A DNA stretch of 64,000 nt, taken from Rhizobiaceae bacterium. Its GTDB lineage: Bacteria; Pseudomonadota; Alphaproteobacteria; Rhizobiales; Rhizobiaceae. The notes below the pieces were generated by a model. That model was not told the DNA's origin, searched no databases, and saw only the letters and a program-made list of their open reading frames with translations. Each line of letters opens with the position of its first letter. Positions within the stretch are counted from its first letter, which is position 1. Below are positions 35,180 through 44,391 of this stretch, piece after piece. The DNA is taken from the NCBI GenBank assembly GCA_029233925.1, contig JARGOX010000024.1:1-64000 (forward strand), written 5' to 3'. The position numbers were made by a program, and so were the translations under genes.

Positions 35180-36814
35180 TCAGCTTTTGCCCATTTTCTG
35201 AAGGTAGGCGACCAATCCCGCCGTGGAGCTGTCGTGGCCTTCTGCGTCTTGCTGCCCTTCGACGACAGGAAGCAGGGCGGTTGCAAGCTCCTTGCCCAGT
35301 TCCACGCCCCATTGGTCAAAGGCGTTGATGCCGTATAGCTGGGCTTCGACGAACACCCGGTGTTCGTAAAGGGCGATCAACCGGCCGAGAACGTAGGGTG
35401 TCATCTTCGCATGGACGAGGGTCACGGAAGGCCGGTTTCCGGCAAAGACACGATGTGGCGCCAGCGCGTCCTGCGCCGCGCCGTCTTTCTCTTTCAATTG
35501 CGCCCGCGCCTCTTCCAGGGTGCGGCCCCGCATCAGCGCTTCCGATTGGGCAAGGCAATTGGCCATCAGCAGCTTGTGCTGATGCGTCAGTTCCGGTTCG
35601 TGTCCGTTGGCCGCAATGATGAATTCCACCGGGATGATATCGCTGCCCTGATGCAGAAGCTGGAAAAAGGCATGCTGGCTGTTGGTGCCCGGTTCTCCCC
35701 ACACAAGCGGACCGGAGGGGCCGGTGAGGGGCGATCCGTCCATCTGTACGCTCTTGCCATTGGATTCCATGTCCAACTGCTGCAGATAGGCAGGCAGCCG
35801 CTGCAGACGCTGGTCATAAGGAATGACCGCGCGTGACGGATAGTTGCAGATGGCGCGGTGATAATAGCCGATCAGGCCAAGCAGCATGGGCAGATTGTCA
35901 AGAATGGGCGCGGAACGAAAATGCCTGTCCATGTCATGGGCGCCCACCAGAAACCGGTTGAAGCTCTCGGGCCCGATGGCCATCATCAGGGGCAGGCCGA
36001 TGGCCGACCAGATGGAGTAGCGGCCGCCGACAAAATCCCAGAAGCCGAAGACCCGGTCCGGCCGCACGCCAAAGGCCGCAACCTTGTCGAGGGCCGTCGA
36101 TACCGCAACAAAATGGTGTTTGACCGCCTCCTCGCCCAAGTGCTCGGCAATCCACCGCCGTGCTGTGGCTGCATTGGTCATGGTTTCAATGGTGGTGAAG
36201 GTTTTCGAGGCAATGATGATGAGGGTTGTTGCCGGGTTGAGTGGGGCAAGCGTATCGGAAATATCGGCCCCATCGATATTTGCCACAAAATGGGTGCGTG
36301 GCCCATCGCAATAGGGCGACAGCGCAAGACAGGTCATTGCCGGTCCAAGGTCCGACCCACCGATACCGATATTGATGACATCCGTAATTTTTTGCCCCGT
36401 CGCGCCGACAATCGTGCCATCGCGTATCTGGTCGCAATAGGCCCCCATCGCCTCCAGCACGGCGATGATGTCCGGCATGACATTGTCGCCATTGTCATAG
36501 ACCGGGTCGCCGGTCATGTTTCTCAGCGCCGTGTGCAAGACCGCCCGGTCTTCGGTGATATTGATATGTTCGCCGGCAAACATGGCCTCGCGCTTTTCTT
36601 CCAGATTGGCCGCCTCGGCCAGCGCTTCCAGCAATTGCATGGTCTCGCCATCAACAGCACATTTTGAATAATCGAGAAACAGGTCATCAAGGCTGGCGGA
36701 GAACCGGTCGAACCGATTGGTCTCGGCGGCGAAGGCGGCACGCATGTCTTTGGGGGCGGCCTGTTCGTGATGCTGTTCTAATTGGCTGAGGATCTGCGTA
36801 AATTCGGAATTCAT
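35180..36814 (-). CDS. pgi: Glucose-6-phosphate isomerase
   Basis: A 544-residue phosphoglucose isomerase, the usual length. Signatures are present: [42 protein letters not shown] and [18 protein letters not shown] (phosphosugar-binding and catalytic glutamate/histidine). I chose ATG 36814 (MNSEFTQIL); the open frame beyond it to 36913 runs into the palindrome and has no family likeness. It interconverts glucose-6-phosphate and fructose-6-phosphate in the cytoplasm. Confidence 0.94.
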   Translation of the reverse strand: MNSEFTQILSQLEQHHEQAAPKDMRAAFAAETNRFDRFSASLDDLFLDYSKCAVDGETMQLLEALAEAANLEEKREAMFAGEHINITEDRAVLHTALRNMTGDPVYDNGDNVMPDIIAVLEAMGAYCDQIRDGTIVGATGQKITDVINIGIGGSDLGPAMTCLALSPYCDGPRTHFVANIDGADISDTLAPLNPATTLIIIASKTFTTIETMTNAATARRWIAEHLGEEAVKHHFVAVSTALDKVAAFGVRPDRVFGFWDFVGGRYSIWSAIGLPLMMAIGPESFNRFLVGAHDMDRHFRSAPILDNLPMLLGLIGYYHRAICNYPSRAVIPYDQRLQRLPAYLQQLDMESNGKSVQMDGSPLTGPSGPLVWGEPGTNSQHAFFQLLHQGSDIIPVEFIIAANGHEPELTHQHKLLMANCLAQSEALMRGRTLEEARAQLKEKDGAAQDALAPHRVFAGNRPSVTLVHAKMTPYVLGRLIALYEHRVFVEAQLYGINAFDQWGVELGKELATALLPVVEGQQDAEGHDSSTAGLVAYLQKMGKS

Positions 36815-36886
36815 GAGATAGCCTGTGCGATTGGAGAGCCGCGTCCATTCATGCCACCGCCCCGCTTTGTGTTCAAGTAAGCTATA

Positions 36887-36930
36887 GAGCGTTTCATGAT
36901 CAAATGATTCCATTTGATCATGAAACGCTC
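36887..36930. repeat. Perfect 20-bp inverted repeat upstream of pgi
   Basis: GAGCGTTTCATGATCAAATG (36887-36906) and its exact reverse complement (36911-36930) flank a four-base loop ATTC. The arm itself contains the palindromes TGATCA and TCATGA. It lies 73-116 bases upstream of the pgi start, between pgi and the fadD terminator. The form suggests a dispersed intergenic palindromic element of the kind common in Hyphomicrobiales; only one copy was noticed here. Confidence 0.75.
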
Positions 36931-36998
36931 CAACATATCCGGCCCGACAATGGTGTTCCGTCAGACCGATATTCCGGGTTGTGACGGGGCTGTTTGCG

Positions 36999-37027
36999 AA
37001 AAAGGCACCAGCTGGAGGGCTGGTGCC
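36999..37027 (-). terminator. Rho-independent terminator of fadD
   Basis: On the minus strand GGCACCAGC pairs with GCTGGTGCC across a six-base loop and is followed by TTTTT. The arms are 37019-37027 and 37004-37012. It lies 47 bases after the fadD stop. Confidence 0.85.
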
Positions 37028-37073
37028 TGATTGATGCAGACCGGATCACAGCCGGCGGGAAGGGCAGGGCCCG

Positions 37074-39014
37074 TCAGGTGTCGCGCAGTTCACGCCTCAA
37101 GATTTTACCGACGTTTGTCTTCGGCAACTCGTCGCGAAACTCTATATGTTTGGGACGCTTGTAGTTGGTGAGGTTTTTGGCGCACCAGGCTTTGACATCG
37201 GCCTCCGTCAACGACGGATCGGATTTGACCACAAAAAGCTTCACCGCTTCAGTGGAATGTTCATCCGGTACGCCGATGGCCGCAGCCTCCAGAATGCCCG
37301 GATGACTGACAGCCACTTCCTCGATTTCGTTGGGATAGACATTGAAGCCGGACACAAGGACCATGTCCTTTTTCCGGTCAACGATACGTATATAGCCACT
37401 TTCGTCCATATAACCCATGTCACCGGAGCGGAAATAATCGTCGCTGGTCATCACCATGGCTGTTTCTTCTGGGCGGTTCCAATAGCCCGCCATGACCTGC
37501 GGACCACGGATGCAGATTTCACCCACTTCACCCAGCGCCATCGACACGCCGTCATCGTCTCGGATATCGATATCGGTGGACGGCAGTGGCAATCCGATTG
37601 TGCCGGTGAAGCGGTCGCCGTCAAACCGATTGGCGGTTGCAACAGGTGAGGTTTCGGACAGGCCGTAGCCCTCAGAGATGATGCATCCGGTCAGCACTTG
37701 CCAACGTTCTGCAACGGGACGCTGCACGGCCATGCCGCCGCCGATTGTCAGGCGCAGTGCGGAGAAATCAAGTTTCTGAAAATCCTCATTCGCCAGCAGG
37801 GCATTGAACAGCGTATTGAGGCCAGGAAAGATATGATATTCATATTTGCCCAGTTCCTTGACAAACCCCGGTATGTCCCGCGGATTGGGAATCAGGATAT
37901 TTTGCGCGCCTTCTTCCATTCCCATGATGGCATTCACGGTCAAGGCGAAAATATGGTAGAGCGGCAGGCAGCAGATATAGACCAATCTGTCTGGAAGGTT
38001 GCCTTTTTCACGCAGTGCAGAAAGCCAGATGTCATTCTGCGCAGCGTTTGAAAGGATGTTGCGATTGGTCAGTGTCGCGCCTTTCGAAACACCGGTCGTA
38101 CCGCCGGTATATTGCAGAAAGGCAACGTCCTCAGGCTTGCAGTCAACCGGTTTGAAGACAAGGCCTGAGCCTTTTGCCAGCGCACTCTTGAAGCTCGTAT
38201 GTCCGGGCAATGACCAGTCGGGGACCATCTTCTTGACTTTGCGAACGACGAAGTTGACCAGATGTCCTTTCAGACCGAGCATGTCTCCCATGGTTGCAAC
38301 GCAGACATGTTTGACATCGGTCTTGTCGATGACCTGCTGCAATGTGGTTGCAAAATTCTCGATGATGAAGATCGCCTTGGCGCCGGAATCCTTCAACTGG
38401 TGTTGCAATTCACGCGGCGTATAAAGCGGGTTGACGTTCACGACGACGAGGCCAGCCTGCAAGATGGCGGCGGCGACAATGGGAAACTGCAGGACATTGG
38501 GCAGCATGATGGCGACACGGTCACCCTTTTGCAGTCCGCATGTTTGCAGCCAGGCGCCGATCTGGCTGGCATAGGTATCGAGTTCGCCATAGGTGATCGT
38601 CTTGCCCATGCAGGTGAAAGCCGGTCGGGAGGCGTATTTTTGACTGGAGGATTTGATCAGGGCGCCGACCGATGTGTGGCGCAATTCTCCGATTTCAGCC
38701 GGTGTGCCCTTCGGATAGGATTTCAACCAGATTTTTTCAGACGCAGCGGATGGCTTTGTTTTTGCCGCTGGCTTGGCGCTTGCCGCTGGCTTGGCACTTG
38801 CAACTGGCTTGGCCTTTGCTGCTGGCTTGGCACTTGCCGCTGGTTTGGCTTTTGCCGCTGGCTTGGCCGTTGCTGCTGGCTTGGACTTTGCAACTGGATT
38901 GGCCTTCGCAACCGGTTTGTCACTTGCAGCAGGTTTGGCGCTTGCAACTGCCTTGGCCTTCGGCTCGGCGGCAGATTTCCTGGCGGCTGTTTTTTTCTTT
39001 GGCGGTGTCGTCAT
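37074..39014 (-). CDS. fadD: Long-chain fatty-acid-CoA ligase with KPAA-repeat N-terminal tail
   Basis: A 646-residue AMP-forming ligase. From about residue 95 it is a normal FadD: TGGTTGVSKGATLTNRN (P-loop), YGLSETSP, RSGDMGYMDESGYIRIVDRKKDM, and the C-terminal lysine motif KTNVGKILRREL. It makes acyl-CoA from fatty acids at the inner membrane. The first 93 residues are an unusual extension: a lysine/proline/alanine repeat (KPAxxA, about ten copies) resembling histone-H1-like tails. The repeat joins the enzyme in frame, with no better start between them. It might anchor the enzyme to nucleoid, acidic lipid or polyhydroxyalkanoate granules, which is conjecture. Confidence 0.9.
   Translation of the reverse strand: MTTPPKKKTAARKSAAEPKAKAVASAKPAASDKPVAKANPVAKSKPAATAKPAAKAKPAASAKPAAKAKPVASAKPAASAKPAAKTKPSAASEKIWLKSYPKGTPAEIGELRHTSVGALIKSSSQKYASRPAFTCMGKTITYGELDTYASQIGAWLQTCGLQKGDRVAIMLPNVLQFPIVAAAILQAGLVVVNVNPLYTPRELQHQLKDSGAKAIFIIENFATTLQQVIDKTDVKHVCVATMGDMLGLKGHLVNFVVRKVKKMVPDWSLPGHTSFKSALAKGSGLVFKPVDCKPEDVAFLQYTGGTTGVSKGATLTNRNILSNAAQNDIWLSALREKGNLPDRLVYICCLPLYHIFALTVNAIMGMEEGAQNILIPNPRDIPGFVKELGKYEYHIFPGLNTLFNALLANEDFQKLDFSALRLTIGGGMAVQRPVAERWQVLTGCIISEGYGLSETSPVATANRFDGDRFTGTIGLPLPSTDIDIRDDDGVSMALGEVGEICIRGPQVMAGYWNRPEETAMVMTSDDYFRSGDMGYMDESGYIRIVDRKKDMVLVSGFNVYPNEIEEVAVSHPGILEAAAIGVPDEHSTEAVKLFVVKSDPSLTEADVKAWCAKNLTNYKRPKHIEFRDELPKTNVGKILRRELRDT
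38751..38942. repeat. 18-bp tandem repeat encoding KPAxxA units in fadD
   Basis: Residues about 25-88 of FadD are successive six-residue units starting with KPA or KPV. In DNA they are diverged 18-bp units, about ten in all, and they keep the reading frame. Variation in copy number between strains would be expected. Confidence 0.8.
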
Positions 39015-39254
39015 CTTTTCCTCCGAAACGGTGTTTAACCGACATTATCACACAATATGCACACCCGTGCCGATCCTCACCCGGCGCACCATACACGCAA
39101 CTTCCAATCACAATTGATGATTTATGGTCAGGCAGGCATTGAGGCAAGCATCATTTTACGTAAAAGTAAGAATTAAAAGAGGGGGTGGACAGAGAAATAT
39201 GGCACTCTGTCGATAGCCCGACCGGCTTTGCGGCAGCTGTCCGTTTGCAGTCGC

Positions 39255-39277
39255 TAGTTTAGAATATATCTAAACTA
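39255..39277. promoter_or_regulatory. Irr-type iron control element (ICE) upstream of the imelysin gene
   Basis: TAGTTTAGA (39255-39263) and TCTAAACTA (39269-39277) are perfect 9-bp inverted copies with a five-base spacer. The core TTTAGAA-TAT-ATCTAAA differs by one base from the alphaproteobacterial Irr box TTTAGAA-N3-TTCTAAA. It lies about 190 bases before the imelysin start, amid AT-rich promoter-like sequence. Irr regulates iron uptake and haem genes by iron/haem status. Confidence 0.7.
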
Positions 39278-39464
39278 TTGATATTTATTGATATTTTATA
39301 TATTGCCATTGACATTCAAGTATTCAAGCTGTTTTACAATGCGCCCAGACCCGCTGGACGGGAGCAGAGATAAGTCGACGACCGGGACGGATTGTTTGCA
39401 TGAACATCCCATTTCAGGACCGTCGGTTTCATTTCCAGGCAGATTGAAAATCAGGAGTTTGATC

Positions 39465-40748
39465 ATGATTGCATACCTCAACAGGATGGCCGCAGTTGCA
39501 TCCATGGCCTTCGTTATGGTGGCTTCCTCAGCGCCGGCCCATGCGGATGTGGATGGAAAGGCTGTCCTTGAGACCTATGTTGATATTGCCCTTGCCAATT
39601 ATTCCGATGCGCTGATGGCGGCCAGGAAACTGGAAGATGCAATCGCAGCACTGGTCGCAGAACCGGATGAAGAGACGCTGCACAATGCGCGCGCTGCCTG
39701 GAAGGCCGCCCGTATCCCCTATCAGCAAACCGAAGCCTTTCGTTTCGGCAATGCAATTGTCGATGATTGGGAGGGGCGGGTGAATGCCTGGCCGCTTGAT
39801 GAAGGTCTGATTGACTATATTGATGCCAGCTACGGCACGGAATCGGATTTGAACGGGCTTTATACGGCAAATATTATCGCCAACAGCGAATTGATGTATG
39901 ACGGCAAGAAAATTGATGCCGGCACCATCACACCACAGCTTCTGGCAGGCCAATTGCACGAAATTGGTGGTGTTGATGCCAATGTGGCGACGGGTTACCA
40001 CGCCATTGAATTCCTTCTCTGGGGCCAGGACCTCAATGGAACAGATGCTGGTGCAGGCGACAGACCCTTCAGTGATTTTGATGTGAAAAACTGCACGGGT
40101 GGCAATTGTGATCGGCGCGCCCAATATATTTCCGCTGCGGCCACATTGCTGGTCGATGATCTGGCGGAAATGGTTGCCAATTGGCAGACAGACGGACCAG
40201 CCCGTCAGGCCGTGCTGAGCGGAGACACAAACCAGGGCATTGTCACGATCCTGACCGGAATGGGGTCCCTTTCCTATGGGGAACTGGCGGGCGAGCGCAT
40301 GAAACTCGGACTCCTTCTTCATGATCCTGAAGAAGAACATGATTGTTTTTCCGACAACACCCATATTTCGCACCTTTATGACAGCATTGGCATGCGCAAT
40401 GTCTATCAGGGCTCTTACAAGAGAACTGACGGAACCATTGTCAAAGGCCCATCGGTTTCGGATATGGTCAAGGCAGCAAAGCCTGAGGTCGACCAGGAAT
40501 TGACGGACCGGTTGAACGCCACCGTTGGTGCCATGACATCCATCGCCGATGCAGCCGAAAATGGCGAAGCCTATGATCAACAGATTGCCGAAAACAACGA
40601 GACCGGCAATGCAAGGGTACAGGCGGCGGTCGATGCGCTGGTCAATCAGACCAGATCAATTGAGCGGGCGGTCGCAGCGCTCAATCTGGACGCGTTGGAA
40701 ATTGAAGGCTCGGACAGCCTGGATAATCCCAATGCCGTCTTCGACTAG
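39465..40748 (+). CDS. Imelysin family (IrpA-like) iron-regulated periplasmic protein
   Basis: A 427-residue imelysin-like protein. A signal peptide (MAAVASMAFVMVASSAPAHA) is followed by the family core with the GxHxxE motif in ATGYHAIEFLLWGQD. Imelysins are periplasmic, iron-responsive proteins thought to bind iron or help its uptake. I start at ATG 39465, with AGGAG seven bases upstream; longer starts run into promoter sequence. The di-heme oxidoreductase gene follows after 15 bases, and an Irr-type operator lies upstream. Confidence 0.88.
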   Translation: MIAYLNRMAAVASMAFVMVASSAPAHADVDGKAVLETYVDIALANYSDALMAARKLEDAIAALVAEPDEETLHNARAAWKAARIPYQQTEAFRFGNAIVDDWEGRVNAWPLDEGLIDYIDASYGTESDLNGLYTANIIANSELMYDGKKIDAGTITPQLLAGQLHEIGGVDANVATGYHAIEFLLWGQDLNGTDAGAGDRPFSDFDVKNCTGGNCDRRAQYISAAATLLVDDLAEMVANWQTDGPARQAVLSGDTNQGIVTILTGMGSLSYGELAGERMKLGLLLHDPEEEHDCFSDNTHISHLYDSIGMRNVYQGSYKRTDGTIVKGPSVSDMVKAAKPEVDQELTDRLNATVGAMTSIADAAENGEAYDQQIAENNETGNARVQAAVDALVNQTRSIERAVAALNLDALEIEGSDSLDNPNAVFD

Positions 40749-40763
40749 GCAGGATTGACCTGC

Positions 40764-42296
40764 ATGCGTCGAGCCCAATCCACGGCGAAACATTCACTGT
40801 GGGTAGCGGGACTGTTTTTGGTGGCGCAGGCGATCAGCCTGGCTGCCGAACCGTTGCGCGACGATCTCGATGCGGCAGATCGACAACGCGTGGTGGCGGT
40901 CACCGCACCGACAGATGATTTTTCGCGGCCCGAAGCTTTTGAAGCCATGTCGGGCGGTGCGGGCACATTGACCAGAGCGGCGGCGGAACGGGCCTTTTCC
41001 CATGCCAGCAGCAAGATGGCCTTTGCCCGCCGTGAAGACTTCCATCTGGGTGAGGCGCTGTTTTCCAAACTCTGGGTATCCGCGCCCGCTTCGACGCAGG
41101 CCTCGGATGGGCTTGGCCCGCTGTTCAATGCTCGCGCCTGCAGCTCATGTCATCTGCGCAATGGCCGTGGCTTGCCACCGGACGGTCACGGCGACGAAGC
41201 AACCTTGATACTCAAACTGTATGGCAGGTATGACTTTTCCGATGCTGGCACAGGCGAGATGGCCGTTCAGGTGGCGACACCTGATCCTGTCTACGGACAG
41301 CAATTGCAAACCCGCGCCGTTCAGGGGCAACAGGCTGAAGCTGTCATCGAGACCACCTATCAGGAAACGGCCTTCGCCTTTGCTGACGGGACAATGGCTA
41401 GGCTTCGCCGCCCCTTAGTGCATGTGCGCAGCCTGGGTTTTGGACCGCTTGCTGCAGATACCATTGTTTCGCCGCGTATCGGCCCGCCTCTGCATGGTCT
41501 TGGGCTTGTTGAACGCATCGCTGCTGGCGATCTGCAAGCACTGGCGGACCCCGATGACCGCAATGGCGATGGCATTTCGGGTCGTCTTGCCCGGGTCATT
41601 GATCCGCAATCAGGAGAACCCGCTCCCGGACGCTTCGGCCTGAAGGCAGCACAACCCACCATCAGAGCGCAGGCCGCAGCAGCTTTTTCCAGTGACATTG
41701 GCTTGTCCACGTCGCTTTTCCCCGCCCATGGTGGTGATTGCACAAACACACAGACGGCGTGCATGAAGGCGCCGCATGGCGCGCAGGCCCGTCTCGACCC
41801 CCATGAAGTGCCTGATAATGTGCTGGACCTTGTAACCTTTTTCTCAGGCAATATTGCCGTGCCCGCAAGACGCGATGTGTCGGATCCGGACGTATTGAGG
41901 GGCAAGGAATTGTTCTACCGTTCCGGGTGCATTGCCTGCCACACACCAAAATTCGTGACCCAGCGCAGCACGCAATCGGACCTGAACGCATTTCAGTTGA
42001 TCTGGCCCTATTCGGATTTCCTGTTGCACGATATGGGGCCAGGGCTTGCAGATGGTGCTGACGGCGCTGGCGGCGCAAGTGAATTGGCGCGGGAATGGCG
42101 CACGGCGCCCCTGTGGGGCATGGGCCTGACAAAGGATGTCTCCCCACAGGCCGGTTACCTGCATGATGGACGGGCGCGCGATCTTGTCGAGGCGATCCTG
42201 TGGCACGGCGGCGAAGCCTTGCGCGCCCGCGATGCCTTTGCAGCCATGAAAAAAACTGACCGCGACGCGCTTCTCAGGTTTGTCCGTTCCCTTTGA
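40764..42296 (+). CDS. Di-heme oxidoreductase, DUF1111 / COG3488 type
   Basis: A 510-residue exported c-type cytochrome with a signal peptide (SLWVAGLFLVAQAISLAAEP). Two haem-binding CxxCH motifs are present, ACSSCH and CIACH, as in the MauG/CcpA-like thiol-oxidoreductase family. In alphaproteobacteria it is a standard partner of imelysin in iron-regulated operons. ATG 40764 is preferred over the in-frame TTG at 40755. The other usual members of that operon, a second imelysin and a DUF1513 protein, are absent. Confidence 0.87.
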   Translation: MRRAQSTAKHSLWVAGLFLVAQAISLAAEPLRDDLDAADRQRVVAVTAPTDDFSRPEAFEAMSGGAGTLTRAAAERAFSHASSKMAFARREDFHLGEALFSKLWVSAPASTQASDGLGPLFNARACSSCHLRNGRGLPPDGHGDEATLILKLYGRYDFSDAGTGEMAVQVATPDPVYGQQLQTRAVQGQQAEAVIETTYQETAFAFADGTMARLRRPLVHVRSLGFGPLAADTIVSPRIGPPLHGLGLVERIAAGDLQALADPDDRNGDGISGRLARVIDPQSGEPAPGRFGLKAAQPTIRAQAAAAFSSDIGLSTSLFPAHGGDCTNTQTACMKAPHGAQARLDPHEVPDNVLDLVTFFSGNIAVPARRDVSDPDVLRGKELFYRSGCIACHTPKFVTQRSTQSDLNAFQLIWPYSDFLLHDMGPGLADGADGAGGASELAREWRTAPLWGMGLTKDVSPQAGYLHDGRARDLVEAILWHGGEALRARDAFAAMKKTDRDALLRFVRSL

Positions 42297-42398
42297 CAAC
42301 GCCAGTGTTTTTGCGCTTTGTTGCGCGTGCGCTGTTGGTGAAAATTCCCGATCGCATGAAATCAAAGCAAGACATGTTCTCGTTGGTTGACACCGGCC

Positions 42399-42418
42399 TT
42401 AATCAAACGTTTAATTAA
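42399..42418. promoter_or_regulatory. Palindromic operator upstream of the TetR gene
   Basis: TTAATCAAAC (42399-42408) is followed directly by GTTTAATTAA (42409-42418), an inverted repeat with one mismatch centred on AAACGTTT. It lies about 72 bases before the TetR start. TetR regulators usually bind such contiguous palindromes, so this is a good autoregulatory site. Confidence 0.6.
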
Positions 42419-42489
42419 TGGGAGGATTAGCCTGACGTCGGACTGAAGGCGGGCAGGCTGGGGAAGGACACGATTTCTGGGAGGAAAAC

Positions 42490-43173
42490 TTGTCACAAGC
42501 GCGCGAACCGGTGCAGATAAGGCAAACAGATAGTCGTACGGCTATTCTGGAGTCTGCCGAGCGCGCTTTTGCGGATCAGGGGTTTGGCGGGGCTTCCATT
42601 CGCGCCATAGCGCGCGAAGCCGGCGTCAATCAGGCCATGGTCCACTATTACTACCAAAACAAGGATCAGCTGTTTCGTTCCGTCGTCGCGCGCCGTTCCG
42701 GCCAGGTCAATGACCGTCGCAATGATGCACTGGACGCGCTGTTTCAAGATGGCATCCCAGGCCTGGAAGAACTGATGGAGGCCCTGTTGAGGCCGACCAT
42801 AGAAATTGGCCATGATGATGCGCACGGCGGGCCTGCCTATGCCCGGCTGATCGTTGCATTCAACAATGCTGCCGATGAACGTTCGCAGAATGTCGCAAAG
42901 GAATATTATGACCCCATTGCAAGGCGTTCGATTGATGCGATGCGCCGCGTCGTTCCCGCTCTGGGCAAGGCGGAGGCCGTTCGCAGCTATCTGTTTGCCA
43001 TCAGTCTGGCTTTGTCCCTGATGGCGAAAACAGGACGGGCCGCAAGGCTTTCGGATGGTCTTTGTGATGATTCCGATACCGAAGAAACCGTCGCCAATGC
43101 GGTTGCTTTTGCCTGTGCCGGGATACGGGCACTGGCCAATAAGAATAATATCCAAAACCGGCAATCCGGTTGA
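42490..43173 (+). CDS. TetR/AcrR family transcriptional regulator
   Basis: A 227-residue TetR-type repressor with an N-terminal helix-turn-helix (RTAILESAERAFADQGFGGA, SIRAIAREAGVNQAMVHYYY) and a C-terminal ligand-binding domain with HDDAHGGPAYARLIV and RRVVPALGKAEAVRS. The start is TTG 42490 with GGGAGGAA upstream; no ATG fits. It is followed by the TRAP operon in the same direction, so it may control those genes. The effector is unknown. Confidence 0.85.
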   Translation: MSQAREPVQIRQTDSRTAILESAERAFADQGFGGASIRAIAREAGVNQAMVHYYYQNKDQLFRSVVARRSGQVNDRRNDALDALFQDGIPGLEELMEALLRPTIEIGHDDAHGGPAYARLIVAFNNAADERSQNVAKEYYDPIARRSIDAMRRVVPALGKAEAVRSYLFAISLALSLMAKTGRAARLSDGLCDDSDTEETVANAVAFACAGIRALANKNNIQNRQSG

Positions 43174-43238
43174 GGCAATGAATCTGACGACCGAATGTGT
43201 CCAATGACACGCAAATCAGCAAACCCTGGGAGGGAAAT

Positions 43239-44300
43239 ATGAAAACACTTATTTCAACTGTTCTGGCAACCGCGCTTTTGGCGGGTGCAGCGGTCTCGGT
43301 AAAAGCCGAAACCATCAATGTGACAATGGCAGCCGGCCACCCACCGGTATTTCGTTGGGTCAAACATGCCAGCCAGACTTTCATTCCAACCGTCAACAAG
43401 GCTCTGGAAGGCACCGACATCACACTGAACTGGAGCGAACAATATGGCGGTTCGCTGGCCAAGGTGGGTGGTGTTTTGGAAGCCGTCGAAGAGGGACTTG
43501 CCGAAGTCGGCATCGTTTCCAGCCTGTTTGAAGCGGCCAAACTGTCACCTCAAAATGTCACCTATTTCACGCCTTTCGTATCAAGTGATGCGACTGCAAT
43601 ATCCAATCTCATGGACGAATTGCAGATCGATAGCCCGGAAATGCGCCAGGCCTGGGAAGACAATAATCTCGAATATCTTGGCGGTGCCAACGGTATTGAT
43701 GATTATCTGTTGATGACGAATTTTCCGGTCACCTCGATCGAGGATCTCAATGGCAGAAAAATCGCCGCCCCCGGGCCGGCGGTCAACTGGCTGAAGGGCA
43801 CTGGAGCAGTGGGTGTTTCAGGCAATCTGACAACCTACTACAATGAGCTGAAAACCGGCGTCTACGACGGGGTCATCGTTTTTGCCTCTGCAGCATTGCC
43901 GGGCAAGCTCTACGAGGTGGCTCCCTATATCACCAAGGTCGGTTTTGGCGCGCAATATGCCGGTGGCATTGCAGCCAACAAGGACTGGTTCGACGCACAG
44001 CCTGAAGCACTGCAGGCGGCGTTGAAGCTCGGCGGCGTTGCCCAGCGTGAGGCCTATCACGAGGATCTGGCAGCTGCGGTGAAAGTGGCTTTTGAAACCA
44101 TGGTCAAAAATGGGGCAACCATTACCGAAGTCAGCCCTGAAATGCGCCTGCAATGGGCCAACGGCATGGACAATGTTGCAAAGGATTGGGCTGCGAAACT
44201 GGATGACGAAGGCAAGTCCGGCACCAAAATCCTGTCTCTCTACATGGATGCCATGCGCGAATCCGGCGCCAAGCCGGCGCGCGAGTGGGACAAGGAATAG
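43239..44300 (+). CDS. dctP: TRAP transporter substrate-binding protein DctP
   Basis: A 353-residue periplasmic binding protein with a signal peptide (MKTLISTVLATALLAGAAVSVKA) and the DctP core: GQYG-like WSEQYGGSLA, DLNGRKIAAPGPAVNWLK and YDGVIVFASAALPGKLYE. TRAP systems import organic acids and similar substrates with the sodium gradient. The neighbouring cyclase and BKACE genes suggest an aromatic- or keto-acid-like substrate, which is inference. GGGAGGGA precedes the start. A strong hairpin follows its stop. Confidence 0.9.
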   Translation: MKTLISTVLATALLAGAAVSVKAETINVTMAAGHPPVFRWVKHASQTFIPTVNKALEGTDITLNWSEQYGGSLAKVGGVLEAVEEGLAEVGIVSSLFEAAKLSPQNVTYFTPFVSSDATAISNLMDELQIDSPEMRQAWEDNNLEYLGGANGIDDYLLMTNFPVTSIEDLNGRKIAAPGPAVNWLKGTGAVGVSGNLTTYYNELKTGVYDGVIVFASAALPGKLYEVAPYITKVGFGAQYAGGIAANKDWFDAQPEALQAALKLGGVAQREAYHEDLAAAVKVAFETMVKNGATITEVSPEMRLQWANGMDNVAKDWAAKLDDEGKSGTKILSLYMDAMRESGAKPAREWDKE

Positions 44301-44329
44301 TCTTCTTCGATATTGGTTTTGAAGTTTAC

Positions 44330-44352
44330 CCGCCGGGATGTCATCCCGGCGG
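44330..44352 (+). promoter_or_regulatory. Intercistronic hairpin between dctP and dctQ
   Basis: CCGCCGGGAT (44330-44339) and ATCCCGGCGG (44343-44352) form a perfect 10-bp stem with loop GTC, 30 bases after dctP. No T-run follows. It probably stabilises the dctP transcript or partly terminates, so that more binding protein than permease is made. Confidence 0.65.
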
Positions 44353-44391
44353 CACCTGAACGACTTCTCCAGCGCCAACAATGGAAAGCAT

